A DNA stretch of 64,000 bases from Phycisphaerae bacterium (GTDB lineage Bacteria > Planctomycetota > Phycisphaerae > Phycisphaerales > UBA1924). The position numbers and the translations under genes were made by a program. Location: NCBI GenBank assembly GCA_022180725.1, contig BQMO01000010.1, positions 1-64,000 on the forward strand, in the 5' to 3' direction. Shown here in pieces: positions 41,837-50,140 of the stretch. The notes beneath the pieces are model-generated. The model saw only the letters and a list, made by a program, of their open reading frames with translations, ran no database searches and was not told where the DNA came from. Every line of letters begins with the position of its first letter. Position 1 is the first letter of the stretch.

Positions 41837-43120
41837 CTAGATCGAGTAGGTCCCCGTGCTTCCGCCGCTAGCACTCGACCCGCTCCCGCTGCCCGATCCG
41901 CTGCCGGAGGACGACATCGACGAACCGCTGGACTTGCCCGAGCCGGACGAAGAACCGCTGCTCGATGACCCGCTCCCGGAGCCAGAGCCCGAGCCGCTGG
42001 AACTCGACCCGGAGCCGGACGACTGCGCGGTCGCGGGCATGTCGTTGTGGACCCAGACGCCTTCGGCCGAGAAGGTGTTCGTGCCCGGAATGTGGACGGC
42101 GACCGTCCGTGTCGGAGCGTCGATGCGATCCACCGATTCCACGAGTTCCTCGGCGAGGCGCTCGCCGATGAGGTAGTCGCCCTTCTTGATGAACTCGGCG
42201 GACGAGAAGCCCCATTCGTCCCCGCGGCGCATGAGGAATGGGTGTTCCGGCGTTGCCTTGATCCGGCGGTTGATCACCACGAAGCCGGTGTGCTCGCCAA
42301 GCTTCACGCTGGCGACGCGGCCGACAGTCGGGATGGTGCCGCGCATGCCGCGGTGCGAGAGCCACTGGTATTGGGCGCGATACGGCACATCGACCTCGAG
42401 GCCGGGCACCTTAATGGTGGCCACGCTGTCGCCGGGCTTGAGGTTCTCGATCGGCGTGACGCGGCCGTCGGCCAGACGGACCAACGTGCCGAAGAGCAGG
42501 CAGTTCGACCCGCCCGAACCGCCCGACCCCCCACCGCCGGACGATCCGCCGCCGCCTCCTCCTGAACTGCCGCCGCCGCCACCTCCCGATGATCCTCCAC
42601 CTCCACCGCCGCTGGAACCGCCTCCGCCCCCACCCGACGAACCGCCGCCTCCCCCCGACGATCCGCCTCCGCCGGATGAACCACCACCCGACGATCCTCC
42701 TCCCGAGGAACCGCCCCCGGAGGAGCCGCCGCTGCTTGCCCCCGATGATGCACCGGAGGAAGCACCGGACGATGCGCCGCTGCTCATCCCACTGGAGCTA
42801 CCGCCGCCACCTGACGAACTCGCGCCGCTCGATCCACTGCTGCTTCCAGATCCCGACGAGGATCCCGAACCGCTCGAGGACCCAGACCCGCTGGAGCTGG
42901 AGCCGCTGCTCGATGAACCACTGGAGGACGAGCCGCTCGAGGAGGACCCGGACGACGAGGAAGACCCGCTGGAACTGCTCGACGACGAGCTGCTGCTCGA
43001 GGATGAGGAGGAACTGCCCTCGCTCGACGCCGAGGACGAACCCGACCCACCGCCACCGCCGCCGGTGGTGGACGCCCAGACCGGGATGTAGAGGAAGTAA
43101 CGGCGGGGTTCGTCGCTCAC
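41837..43120 (-). CDS. Ser/Gly-repeat phage protein with embedded Hint (intein-like) domain
   Basis: A 427-residue protein starting at GTG 43120, which overlaps the upstream stop by four bases. It opens MSDEPRRYFLYIPVWASTTG, then has about 190 residues of Ser and Gly runs, a 153-residue Hint domain, and a 67-residue Ser/Gly tail. The Hint domain begins CLLFGTLVRLADGRVTP (Cys codon 42500-42502), has block B ATPEHPFLM with the TxxH histidine, and ends GTNTFSAEGVWVHN (Asn codon 42044-42046) followed by Asp. Lack of a Cys/Ser/Thr at +1 suggests cleavage rather than standard splicing, as in bacterial intein-like domains. It probably is a phage tip or adhesin processed after synthesis. Confidence 0.85.
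   Translation of the reverse strand: MSDEPRRYFLYIPVWASTTGGGGGGSGSSSASSEGSSSSSSSSSSSSSSSSGSSSSSGSSSSGSSSSGSSSSGSSSSGSGSSSGSGSSSGSGSSSGSSGASSSGGGGSSSGMSSGASSGASSGASSGASSGGSSGGGSSGGGSSGGGSSGGGGSSGGGGGSSGGGGGGSSGGGGGGSSGGGGGGSSGGGGGGSSGGGGSGGSGGSNCLLFGTLVRLADGRVTPIENLKPGDSVATIKVPGLEVDVPYRAQYQWLSHRGMRGTIPTVGRVASVKLGEHTGFVVINRRIKATPEHPFLMRRGDEWGFSSAEFIKKGDYLIGERLAEELVESVDRIDAPTRTVAVHIPGTNTFSAEGVWVHNDMPATAQSSGSGSSSSGSGSGSGSGSSSSGSSSGSGKSSGSSMSSSGSGSGSGSGSSASGGSTGTYSI
42503..43068 (-). repeat. Poly-Ser / Gly-Gly-Ser coding repeat
   Basis: This coding stretch is made almost entirely of Ser and Gly codons: first Ser runs broken by single Gly, then SSGGG and SSGGGGG units toward the Hint domain. It is low-complexity DNA with many near-identical 15-24 base units, so it should be prone to replication slippage and length variation. 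On the plus strand it makes a long spurious Pro-rich reading frame. Confidence 0.85.
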
Positions 43121-44001
43121 TTGTTCTCCTCCTTGGCGCGATACCACCCGGCCGTGTCCACGGCCTTGCTGCATTCCGCGCCGGCCGCCGCGACGGCGTC
43201 GGCGAACTCCATCCGCTCGAACACGCCCAGCTCGCTCCCGGGCGAGCAGTTGATGACCTTGAAGCCGTGCAGGTCGAAATGCGGCTTGAGAGCCTCGAAT
43301 CGCTTCTGGAGGCTCTCGTACAGAATGTTGTTGTGCCTGATGGCCTCGCGCGTACGTTCCTCGCTGAAGGCGTACTTGCGGTCGCCCGCCATCTTGAAGT
43401 CGCACCCCAGCAGGTACACGGTGCGGAAGCCCAGATAGTGCAGCAGGTGCAGGGCCGCGAGCATGACGCTCCGCTTGCCCTTGATGCCGAGTGAATCCGT
43501 GTGCTCGCCGTCCTGGCCCCAGTTAATGGTGTCGCTCTTGAGGAACCGGCTGTGGTCGAAGTGATCGCTGCGGCGGTAGAACAGCACGCCGGGCATCTGC
43601 CGCACCTTGAACGCGCTGGCGCGGAACGAGCCGTCCGGATTCTGGACGCGGAGGCGCTTGTCGAAGTGCGAGACGGGGACGATCTTCAGGATTCCCGGGT
43701 CCTTCCAGCCCGTGTCGATGAACCGGCCGGGGTCATCCACGCACGTCCACAGCGTCGGGCGGTGCAGCGACCACGCGTTGTTCACGGCCATCGTGACGAT
43801 GCCGCGGCGGTTGAGCTGCGACAGGTCGATCTGGTTGAGCGAGGGCCCCGAGAGCATCAGGAACGCCGATCGACCCCGGTAGAAATCGCACAGGGACATG
43901 GAGTCGAAGTCGGCGGTGTAGAGACGCACGCCGGACCGCGCCGGCTTGCGCTGCTTCAACCCCGCCTGCAAAGCCGCGATGTCGCCGCTGTTCTCACGCA
44001 T
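43117..44001 (-). CDS. DUF115 / MptE-like protein
   Basis: A 294-residue protein with the Rossmann-like opening of the DUF115 (6-hydroxymethylpterin pyrophosphokinase MptE-like) family: SAFLMLSGPSLNQIDLSQLN, then GIVTMAVNNAWSLHRPTLW and a central YLGFRTVYLLGCDFKMAG. In phages and flagellar clusters this family is thought to be glycosyltransferase-related, but the activity is not proven. It lies directly upstream of the Hint-domain gene with a GTGA overlap, and overlaps the methyltransferase gene by eight bases, so it may modify a virion surface protein. Confidence 0.75.
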   Translation of the reverse strand: MRENSGDIAALQAGLKQRKPARSGVRLYTADFDSMSLCDFYRGRSAFLMLSGPSLNQIDLSQLNRRGIVTMAVNNAWSLHRPTLWTCVDDPGRFIDTGWKDPGILKIVPVSHFDKRLRVQNPDGSFRASAFKVRQMPGVLFYRRSDHFDHSRFLKSDTINWGQDGEHTDSLGIKGKRSVMLAALHLLHYLGFRTVYLLGCDFKMAGDRKYAFSEERTREAIRHNNILYESLQKRFEALKPHFDLHGFKVINCSPGSELGVFERMEFADAVAAAGAECSKAVDTAGWYRAKEENK

Positions 44002-44566
44002 CGTTGAACACCCCTGCGATGTACCTGGGCGCGCCCAGTCCCTGGCGCACCGTGCCTACCCGACCGATCCGCTCCAGCCACCACCCCTGCGGCTTCACCG
44101 TCGGGTGCAGACCCTCCCCGTTCACCTTGGTCTTGCTCTCCCGCGTGCAGATCGACAGCACGAACCGCCCGCCACCCCCACGCACCGCGACTCGCCGCAT
44201 CTCGTCGAGCACCTCGTCCACTTCCTCGGGCAGCAGGTGTTCGAGGGCGTCGAATGCGGTCACCACGTCGGCAATGCCCGCGGAAACCGGTAAGCGATGC
44301 ATGGGCGCCACGATGTCCGCCTCGGGGAAGGCGAAGTCCACGCCGAGCCCGTCGATCCCCAGCCGCCGGAGGTGCTGTATAAAGAGGTTTCGACCGCAGC
44401 CGAAGTCCACCACGAACCGGGGCTTGAACGCCTGCACGATCGAATAGGCATGCCGCCCGTGGTTGGTGGAGCCGTAGGTCGAGCCGGTGAGCGCGAGGTA
44501 CTTCTTCCGCTCGTGCTCGCGCCGGGCTTCCAAGTCAACGGGGATGGTCTCCTGGGGGTCAGACAT
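43994..44566 (-). CDS. SAM-dependent methyltransferase, class I
   Basis: A 190-residue protein with motif I VVDFGCGRNLFIQHL, an acidic motif II (GLGVDFAFPEADI) and DVVTAFDALEHLLPEEVDE, the layout of the Methyltransf_11 family. The substrate is unknown. Eight-base overlaps on both sides put it in the late operon, between a structural protein and the DUF115-like gene. It may belong to a glycan or protein modification set for the virion. Confidence 0.82.
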   Translation of the reverse strand: MSDPQETIPVDLEARREHERKKYLALTGSTYGSTNHGRHAYSIVQAFKPRFVVDFGCGRNLFIQHLRRLGIDGLGVDFAFPEADIVAPMHRLPVSAGIADVVTAFDALEHLLPEEVDEVLDEMRRVAVRGGGGRFVLSICTRESKTKVNGEGLHPTVKPQGWWLERIGRVGTVRQGLGAPRYIAGVFNDA

Positions 44567-45569
44567 AGAGCCACACCGGAACGTCGAACTCCATCAACTC
44601 CACGCCGTTGAGGGCCTGGAAACACCACACCGAGTTGCCGCGCGTGTCGCGCTCGGCGGTCATCTGCACGGCGACGCCTTTCAGGATGGGGCGCAGGATC
44701 GGGATCGCCGCCTTCCGCGGGCAGAACCCGGCGGGGTCGAACGGCTCCAACTGCCCGGGCACGAAGTAGGACCGCACTCCACCGAACCCGTCGGTGCCCT
44801 CCGGCTCCTGGTCCGGCACATCGCTGTGGTGTGACTCGAACCGGTTGATCGCGTACTTGTCGGGATCGCCTTCCGAAGACAGGCCGTTCTCGACCTTGAT
44901 ATAGCGACCGAAGGTCTCGCTCTCGGGATCGCCGTCGATGGCGGCCTCGTCCCACGGGTAGCGCCAACGGAACCGCTCGCCGGTGATCTCGACGGCCTCG
45001 CCGAGGATGGCGACGATCTTGTCGGAGCGTGGACGGCCGATGTCCACCACGGCCCACTTCTCCCCAACCCCGTCCTCCTTCCACAGGATGACGCTGCCAC
45101 CCGAGCCGCTCGATACGAGCACCCGCTCGCCCGGCTTGATGTCGGCGAAGGCGTGCTCTTCCTCCTCGACGTACAGGCGGACGGGCGTGACGCCGTGGAT
45201 GACGCACAGCCCCATCTCGCCGGCGATGATCGGCTCGCGGGCCACCACGAACCGGCCCGGGACGGTCTCTTCGTCCGGCTCAGTCCCCTTCAGCGCCATG
45301 CGGTTCTGGAAGGTCTTCTCCGGCCCCTCGTCCCCGGGCGGGAAGAGCGGGCCGTCGATGGCCAGGACGTGGTAGCGGTCCAGGTCCGAGCCCGAGTCGT
45401 TGCGGACGGGCACGACGCCGTGCTGGCGGCCGCCGTCGCGGAGTTCGCCGGAAGCGCGATCCTGCTGGCGACGCTTGAGATCGAGCGCCGCATCGACAAA
45501 GGCGTTGTACGCCCGCGCGGGGACGCGGAGCGGATCGCCGGGCCGGACTTTGCGGAGGTCGTCTCCCAT
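44559..45569 (-). CDS. Conserved prophage structural protein, unknown
   Basis: A 336-residue protein downstream of the tape measure gene in the tail region. It has beta-rich stretches (GRFVVAREPIIAGEMGLCVI, then RVLVSSGSGGSVILWKEDG) and an N-terminal helix LRVPARAYNAFVDAALDLKR. The position suggests a tail tip or baseplate component. I do not recognise a domain. The start ATG 45569 is followed within eight bases upstream by the previous gene's stop. Confidence 0.65.
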   Translation of the reverse strand: MGDDLRKVRPGDPLRVPARAYNAFVDAALDLKRRQQDRASGELRDGGRQHGVVPVRNDSGSDLDRYHVLAIDGPLFPPGDEGPEKTFQNRMALKGTEPDEETVPGRFVVAREPIIAGEMGLCVIHGVTPVRLYVEEEEHAFADIKPGERVLVSSGSGGSVILWKEDGVGEKWAVVDIGRPRSDKIVAILGEAVEITGERFRWRYPWDEAAIDGDPESETFGRYIKVENGLSSEGDPDKYAINRFESHHSDVPDQEPEGTDGFGGVRSYFVPGQLEPFDPAGFCPRKAAIPILRPILKGVAVQMTAERDTRGNSVWCFQALNGVELMEFDVPVWLYV

Positions 45570-45577
45570 AGTGGGGG

Positions 45578-46393
45578 TCAGTCAAGTCCCAGTGCTGCAA
45601 AGCCTCCGTCCTCATACACGCGCTCGATGTACGCCGCGATCGGGCGCTTCACGATCGCCTTGGCCGCCACATCTTCCTGGTCGGCGTACCGCACCCACAG
45701 GTACTCCCAGCCTTTCTTCGAGATCCCGGTGATCGGGCCGATGGTGAGCCCTGAGACGTTCGGGCTGGCCGCGAACCTGTACGTGATCTCCCAGTCCGCA
45801 TCCTCGCCGAGCTGCGTTCGCTTCGAGCCCGATGCCCCGAGGAACAGCACTTCACCCGGTTCAAACCCCTTGAAGGAATCGCTGTTCACCTTGCCCGTCA
45901 GGTTGAAGAGGATGCCCTTGTACGAGGGCGTGATCTCCTCGTCGGGCTTGTAATGCGTCTCGGTGAAGTTGAAGACCGGGACGGTGATGTCCACGCCCTC
46001 GACGCCGTCGGCGCTGACGCCGATCGCGCCCTTGAAGTCGGGCGCTGCACCCACGCCGGGCGCGGGATACCGATGCACCGTCGCCAGCGACTGCGTGATG
46101 TGCTGGGTGCCGCCACCGGTGTCGAAGGAGTACACCGCCTCGCCGCCGGGCGTGATGCTGCCAGAGGACTGCCCGTAGCGCACGACGCCGTCCCACAGGT
46201 CCGGGGCGACCGGTTCGACCGAAACCGACTGGCGTGGCAGCCCCGCGAACGTGTCGTCGGACTCGTCCTCGAGGGCGTCCCTGGCGGCGATGGCGTCGTC
46301 GGTGCCGAGCACGTTGAACGCCAGCTCTGCCGAGGGGTTCTGCCCCTTGGTCAGCCGCCGCGAATCGAACTTCTCGCGCACCTCGATCGGCAC
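45578..46393 (-). CDS. Predicted phage tail protein
   Basis: A 271-residue protein starting GTG 46393 with GGAG seven bases upstream. It is beta-rich (FNVLGTDDAIAARDALEDES, later ITPSYKGILFNLTGKVNSD) and follows the tape measure gene, the usual place for a distal tail or baseplate hub protein. No diagnostic motif was found, so the assignment rests on position. Confidence 0.6.
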   Translation of the reverse strand: MPIEVREKFDSRRLTKGQNPSAELAFNVLGTDDAIAARDALEDESDDTFAGLPRQSVSVEPVAPDLWDGVVRYGQSSGSITPGGEAVYSFDTGGGTQHITQSLATVHRYPAPGVGAAPDFKGAIGVSADGVEGVDITVPVFNFTETHYKPDEEITPSYKGILFNLTGKVNSDSFKGFEPGEVLFLGASGSKRTQLGEDADWEITYRFAASPNVSGLTIGPITGISKKGWEYLWVRYADQEDVAAKAIVKRPIAAYIERVYEDGGFAALGLD

Positions 46394-46405
46394 TCGCTAC
46401 TCCAT

Positions 46406-48409
46406 TCAGGTGAACGCCAGCCCGCCCGACCCGACCGCGTCGGCCAGGCGCTTGGTGTTCTTCGCTGTCTGCTCGCTCGCCCGTGCAGTCCGTTCCGCCG
46501 CATCGCCACCGCCCAGACCCGTCACGCCCGCCGCGTTGAACGTGCCGGTGACGCTGATTCCCTTGCCGATCGCGGCCCCGAGCCCCGACAGCCGATCCTC
46601 GAACTCGGCCATGAGGTCCTGCGGTGTCTTCCGCCCCCCCGAGCCGCGCTCCGCGTCCGCCGCCTCGCGCTTCTGGCGGGCCTGCTCGATGGCGTCGGCG
46701 AGCTTCTTCTTCGCCGCGTCCAGTGCGGCCTGTGATTCGGCCAGCCCCGCCTCGGTCTTGTCCTGGAGCGCCTTCTGTGCGTCCTCGAAGTCCTGGCCGA
46801 TGGCGGCGAGCGTCGCCTCGTGGATCGCGGCGGCCTGCTCGCGCTCAGCCGCACGCTCCTTCTCGCGTGCAGCCACGGTCTGCTGGGCCGCGTTCTCCAG
46901 CTCGACGAGGCGAGACTCCAACTGCTGATCGACCGCCTTCTTCGCGGAGTCCACATCCAGCCCGGAGTCGAACAGCCCCTGGATCTCCAGCATCCGCTTG
47001 GCGACCCAGGACGATGCCTCTTCCCAAATCATCTGGAAGCCCGTGGCGAAGTTGGTCCAGGTCTTGGTAAGGAAGGCGACCGTCTCGATCCAGCCAACCT
47101 CAAGGGCGTGGAACACGATCTCCGCGGCGGCCAGTGCGCCGTACCACATCGAGTACGCGGTCGAGACGAGGAACTCCTTGGCCCCGAGCCACGCCTTGTT
47201 CAGCGCCGCGATTCCCTGCTGCCAGATGACCTTGAGGGACAGCCACAAGATCTCGGCCGCCAGGGCGATGTCGCCGGCGGCGAGGGCATCGGCGATGCCA
47301 CCGACGACCTTGCTGACCCACTCCCGCAGGGCCGTGAACTGCTCGCCGAGCCACGACAGAGCCTCACCGCCGACGCCGGTGGTAACGAGCAGCACGCCGC
47401 CGAGCGCGACGATAGCGGCGATCACCAGGCCCACAGGCGAGAGGACCGCGGCGATGGCGGCACCGATGAGGCTGAATGCCGTCCCGACCCCGCCGATGAT
47501 CCCGGCCACCACGCCTAGCGCCGCACCGATCCCCGAGATGACGTACCCCAGCGCGATAATGGCGACGCCCGCGACGGCGACGGCGGCCGCCACCTTCAGC
47601 GCCCACACGACGAGGTCCTTGTTCTCCTTGATCCAGGCGGTGGCGGTCACGACCACGCGCGTGATCCGCTCGGTCAGGTCCTTGATAGTGGGCGCGAGCG
47701 CGCCGCCGATGGTGAACACGCCCTGCTTGAGCACCTTCCAGAGCGTGCCGAGGGCGTCATTGAGCTCCGCCGCGTCGCGGGCGGTCTCGGTGCTGACCGT
47801 TAGCCCGAGTTTGCGGGCTTGCTCCTGCATCTCATTGATGCCTGCGGCCCCGTCCGCCATGAGCGGGAGCAACTTCGTCCCTGCCTTGCCGAAGAGCTCC
47901 ATCGCCAGCGATGCCCGCAGGGCCGGGTCTTGCACCTTCGAGATGCGGTCCGCGAGCAACTTGAACTGCTCATCCGGCGACAACTTCGCCAGGTCGGCCA
48001 CAGTCAGACCGAGCAGCCCGAGCGCCTCGTTCGCACCCTGTGATCCCTTGGCGGCCTCTACGAGCGACTTCTGCATCACGCGGAGGCCGTTCTCCAGCGT
48101 CTCCATGTCGGTGCCGGACAGGTCGGCGGCGTACCCAAGCTCCGAGAGGGCCTCGACGCTTACGCCTGTCCGCTGGCTCATCTTGTCCAGCACGTCCCCC
48201 GTGTCGGAGAAAGACTTCGCGGTACCGAGCAGCGCCGTGATCGCCGCCACGCCGATGCCCGCCATCTTCGTGCCGATGGAGCGCAGCCCCGCGCCGAAGG
48301 CTTCGAGCTTCTTCTGGGCCGACCGCAGTCCGGCCGACAGCTTGTCACTGACGCCCAGCTCAACGAAGGCCCGGCCTGCTCGGATGCCGCGCGTGTCGGC
48401 CACGGTCAA
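46406..48409 (-). CDS. Phage tail tape measure protein
   Basis: A 667-residue tape measure protein. The N-terminus has the family opening FVELGVSDKLSAGLRSAQKK and MSQRTGVSVEALSELGYAAD. The middle has several hydrophobic segments (residues of about 250-340, e.g. AAVAVAGVAIIALGYVISGI), and the C-terminal part is a long charged coiled coil (EKERAAEREQAAAIHEATLA). It sets tail length and probably reaches the cell membrane on infection. The start is TTG 48409, overlapping the upstream stop by four bases (TTGA). The length would fit a siphovirus or myovirus tail of modest size. Confidence 0.92.
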   Translation of the reverse strand: MTVADTRGIRAGRAFVELGVSDKLSAGLRSAQKKLEAFGAGLRSIGTKMAGIGVAAITALLGTAKSFSDTGDVLDKMSQRTGVSVEALSELGYAADLSGTDMETLENGLRVMQKSLVEAAKGSQGANEALGLLGLTVADLAKLSPDEQFKLLADRISKVQDPALRASLAMELFGKAGTKLLPLMADGAAGINEMQEQARKLGLTVSTETARDAAELNDALGTLWKVLKQGVFTIGGALAPTIKDLTERITRVVVTATAWIKENKDLVVWALKVAAAVAVAGVAIIALGYVISGIGAALGVVAGIIGGVGTAFSLIGAAIAAVLSPVGLVIAAIVALGGVLLVTTGVGGEALSWLGEQFTALREWVSKVVGGIADALAAGDIALAAEILWLSLKVIWQQGIAALNKAWLGAKEFLVSTAYSMWYGALAAAEIVFHALEVGWIETVAFLTKTWTNFATGFQMIWEEASSWVAKRMLEIQGLFDSGLDVDSAKKAVDQQLESRLVELENAAQQTVAAREKERAAEREQAAAIHEATLAAIGQDFEDAQKALQDKTEAGLAESQAALDAAKKKLADAIEQARQKREAADAERGSGGRKTPQDLMAEFEDRLSGLGAAIGKGISVTGTFNAAGVTGLGGGDAAERTARASEQTAKNTKRLADAVGSGGLAFT

Positions 48410-48846
48410 TCACCCTTCCTGATCGAGTTGCGCCACAGCAGCGGCAGCTGGGGTCGTTCCTTCTCCAGCGCCGGGCCCATGTAGGGCCGTGGCGCGATCT
48501 TCACCTTCCGCGAGGTGAGCCTGCCGCCCCGCCGCGACAAGACGACCGTCTCGCCGCCGTACTCCAGGACATTCGGCGCGGTGCTCTTCTTGAACCCGAC
48601 GGGGCCGACGACCACGGAGTCGGCGGCTTTGTCGTATCCGAAGAGGATCAGCCGCCGCAGGCTCCCTTCGTGCGAGTGCGGCGGTGATCCCGGAGGTGCG
48701 GACTTCTTGCGCTTGCGGATGCTCGTCTTCGCCGCCGTGCGGATGAATGCGCCGGCCTTGCTGAGCACCTTCCGCTTGGCGTTGCCGACCGCCGCCATCA
48801 CGACGTGGCGATCGAAGAACATGTCCTTGATCCGCATGGTGATCAC
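48406..48846 (-). CDS. Phage neck/tail completion-like protein
   Basis: About 146 residues from GTG 48846 (GTGA overlap with the preceding gene) or ATG 48837. The sequence RIKDMFFDRHVVMAAVGNAK and KAGAFIRTAAKTSIRKRKKS, then PNVLEYGGETVV, is like the HK97 gp10-type proteins that sit at the head-tail interface. Its position between the tape measure and the lipoprotein gene differs from the usual order, so the role is uncertain. The long in-frame extension to 49122 is spurious. Confidence 0.65.
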   Translation of the reverse strand: MITMRIKDMFFDRHVVMAAVGNAKRKVLSKAGAFIRTAAKTSIRKRKKSAPPGSPPHSHEGSLRRLILFGYDKAADSVVVGPVGFKKSTAPNVLEYGGETVVLSRRGGRLTSRKVKIAPRPYMGPALEKERPQLPLLWRNSIRKGD

Positions 48847-49352
48847 GCCGTGGTCCCGCCCCCCGCGCCCCCCGCACCCCCAGCACCACTCCCGCCGGTG
48901 AAATCGCGGCCCTTCTCCAGGCCCTTGTTGAAGGAGGCTTCCTTCTCCTTGCGGAGCCGGCCCGAGCCGAGGAACAGTCCGACGATGCCCGTGAGCGCCG
49001 GTAGCGCGGGCCCTAGCACGGGCAGGCCAGCAACCGTGGGCCCGACGGTGTCGAGCGCAGAGAGCGTGAGTTGACTGAACAAACCGCGCAGCTCGCCGGC
49101 CTTCTCGATGTTGTTCTTCCACTGCGCGCCGGTGGTCTGCGTCTGGTTGAACCAGTTCTGGTACTCGGTCTCAGCCTCGTTGAGGCTGAGCGTCGAGGGC
49201 AGGCCCGTGGTCTGCTGGATGTTGTTGGGCGTCTTGACCTTGACGATGTCGCCGAGGTCGAAGCCGGCGCACGAGGCGAGCACGAGGGCCAGCAGTAGCA
49301 GGCCGACGATGTAGACGTAGTGGCGGGTGGAGAGCGAGCTGAGGAACTTCAT
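48843..49352 (-). CDS. Prophage lipoprotein
   Basis: A 169-residue protein with a lipoprotein signal peptide: MKFLSSLSTRHYVYIVGLLL and a lipobox LASC near residue 28. The mature part has a coiled segment (NEAETEYQNWFNQTQTTGA), a hydrophobic stretch (LPALTGIVGLFLGSG) near the C-terminus and a Gly-rich tail. A phage-encoded lipoprotein may give superinfection exclusion or act in lysis. ATG 49352 overlaps the stop of the tail chaperone extension by four bases. Confidence 0.7.
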   Translation of the reverse strand: MKFLSSLSTRHYVYIVGLLLLALVLASCAGFDLGDIVKVKTPNNIQQTTGLPSTLSLNEAETEYQNWFNQTQTTGAQWKNNIEKAGELRGLFSQLTLSALDTVGPTVAGLPVLGPALPALTGIVGLFLGSGRLRKEKEASFNKGLEKGRDFTGGSGAGGAGGAGGGTTA

Positions 49353-49597
49353 CCGTGAACCTCCTTGGCGTGGGGGGGAAACTTGCCGTCGATGAACACG
49401 TCCTTGAGCACCGACACGCCAACCTTGACGGGCCGGGACCGCTGGGCGAACGGGTCGAAGTCGGATGGCTTGAGCCGGCGGGATCGCTTGGGGTCGCGGT
49501 TGGTGTTGGCGATGACCGCCATGAGGCTCGCGGCGATCGACCAGTCGTGCCGCTGGCGGCCGTCGAGCATGGCCACCAGTTCGCGCAGGGTCAGGGG
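49349..49597 (-). CDS. Tail assembly chaperone C-terminal extension, expressed by -1 frameshift
   Basis: This stretch has no convincing start of its own. Its reading frame is -1 relative to the upstream chaperone gene and stays open to TGA at 49351-49349, adding about 82 residues (PLTLRELVAMLDGRQRHDWS and onward). Tail chaperone genes just before a tape measure gene usually make such a -1 fusion product. The slip site at 49597-49603 is placed three bases before the zero-frame stop. The fusion protein would be about 242 residues. An independent internal start cannot be excluded. Confidence 0.7.
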   Translation of the reverse strand, partial: PLTLRELVAMLDGRQRHDWSIAASLMAVIANTNRDPKRSRRLKPSDFDPFAQRSRPVKVGVSVLKDVFIDGKFPPHAKEVHG

Positions 49598-50076
49598 CCC
49601 GGGGTTGAGGCCGACGATTCCGGCGCACTGCCAGACGAGGCGCCAGCAGTCTCCAGCAGCCGGTCGGCGAGGCGGTCCAGCTCCCCGCTGTCCAACTTCT
49701 TCTCCACCAGGTCGCGGGCCCGCTCCATCACCTTCTTCGTGGCCTGGAGCACCCGCCCGAGGTTGCCCCGGTCCCTCGGGCTCGGGCAGAAACCCACGAG
49801 TTCCTCCAGCACCGCCGTGGTCGCGGCCTCGATGGCGTCGCCCGCCATCGCCTTGCCGAACTCCTCGTCCGACACCTTCGCCGCGTCCGCCTCCGGCTTG
49901 CAGAGCGCGTAGACCACGTCGCACAGCAGGACAGGATCGCGGATCAGCTTCTCGATGAGCGTCCCCTCAATGACCTGCATGAGGTCGACGCCCGTGAGCC
50001 CGCGCACGCGCTTGAGCGCGGCAACGTTGATGTCCACCGTCCAGGTCCGGCCCGCGTTGTCTTTGAACGTCCGCAT
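49591..50076 (-). CDS. Tail assembly chaperone (zero-frame product)
   Basis: A 161-residue protein beginning MRTFKDNAGRTWTVDINVAA, helical throughout (KLIRDPVLLCDVVYALCKPE, then LDRLADRLLETAGA). Position between the tail tube gene and the tape measure gene and the -1 overlap with the following frame identify it as the lambda G-like chaperone that guides tape measure folding. The ATG 50076 has GGAGG five bases upstream; TTG 50097 is an unlikely alternative. A slippery heptamer sits near its 3' end. Confidence 0.75.
   Translation of the reverse strand: MRTFKDNAGRTWTVDINVAALKRVRGLTGVDLMQVIEGTLIEKLIRDPVLLCDVVYALCKPEADAAKVSDEEFGKAMAGDAIEAATTAVLEELVGFCPSPRDRGNLGRVLQATKKVMERARDLVEKKLDSGELDRLADRLLETAGASSGSAPESSASTPGP
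49597..49603 (-). promoter_or_regulatory. Putative -1 frameshift slippery heptamer C CCG GGC
   Basis: On the coding strand the zero-frame codons read ACC CCG GGC CCC TGA; C CCG GGC fits the X XXY YYZ rule exactly. It lies immediately before the last sense codon and stop, so slipped ribosomes avoid the TGA and enter the -1 frame, which is open for another 82 codons. The G/C-only heptamer is not one of the well-known efficient sites, so efficiency is uncertain. Confidence 0.6.
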
Positions 50077-50140
50077 CCATGCCTCCGTGCTCAACAACCC
50101 GACAGCAATCCGACGCCAACCCGACAGGTAACCAACAGCC

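Noticed and set aside
42503..43068. CRISPR-like array
   Set aside because: The units are contiguous coding repeats without unique spacers; no cas genes were seen.
42186..43091. Plus-strand Pro/Glu/Asp-rich frame of 301 residues
   Set aside because: It is the complement of the Ser/Gly repeat of the Hint gene and has no other support.
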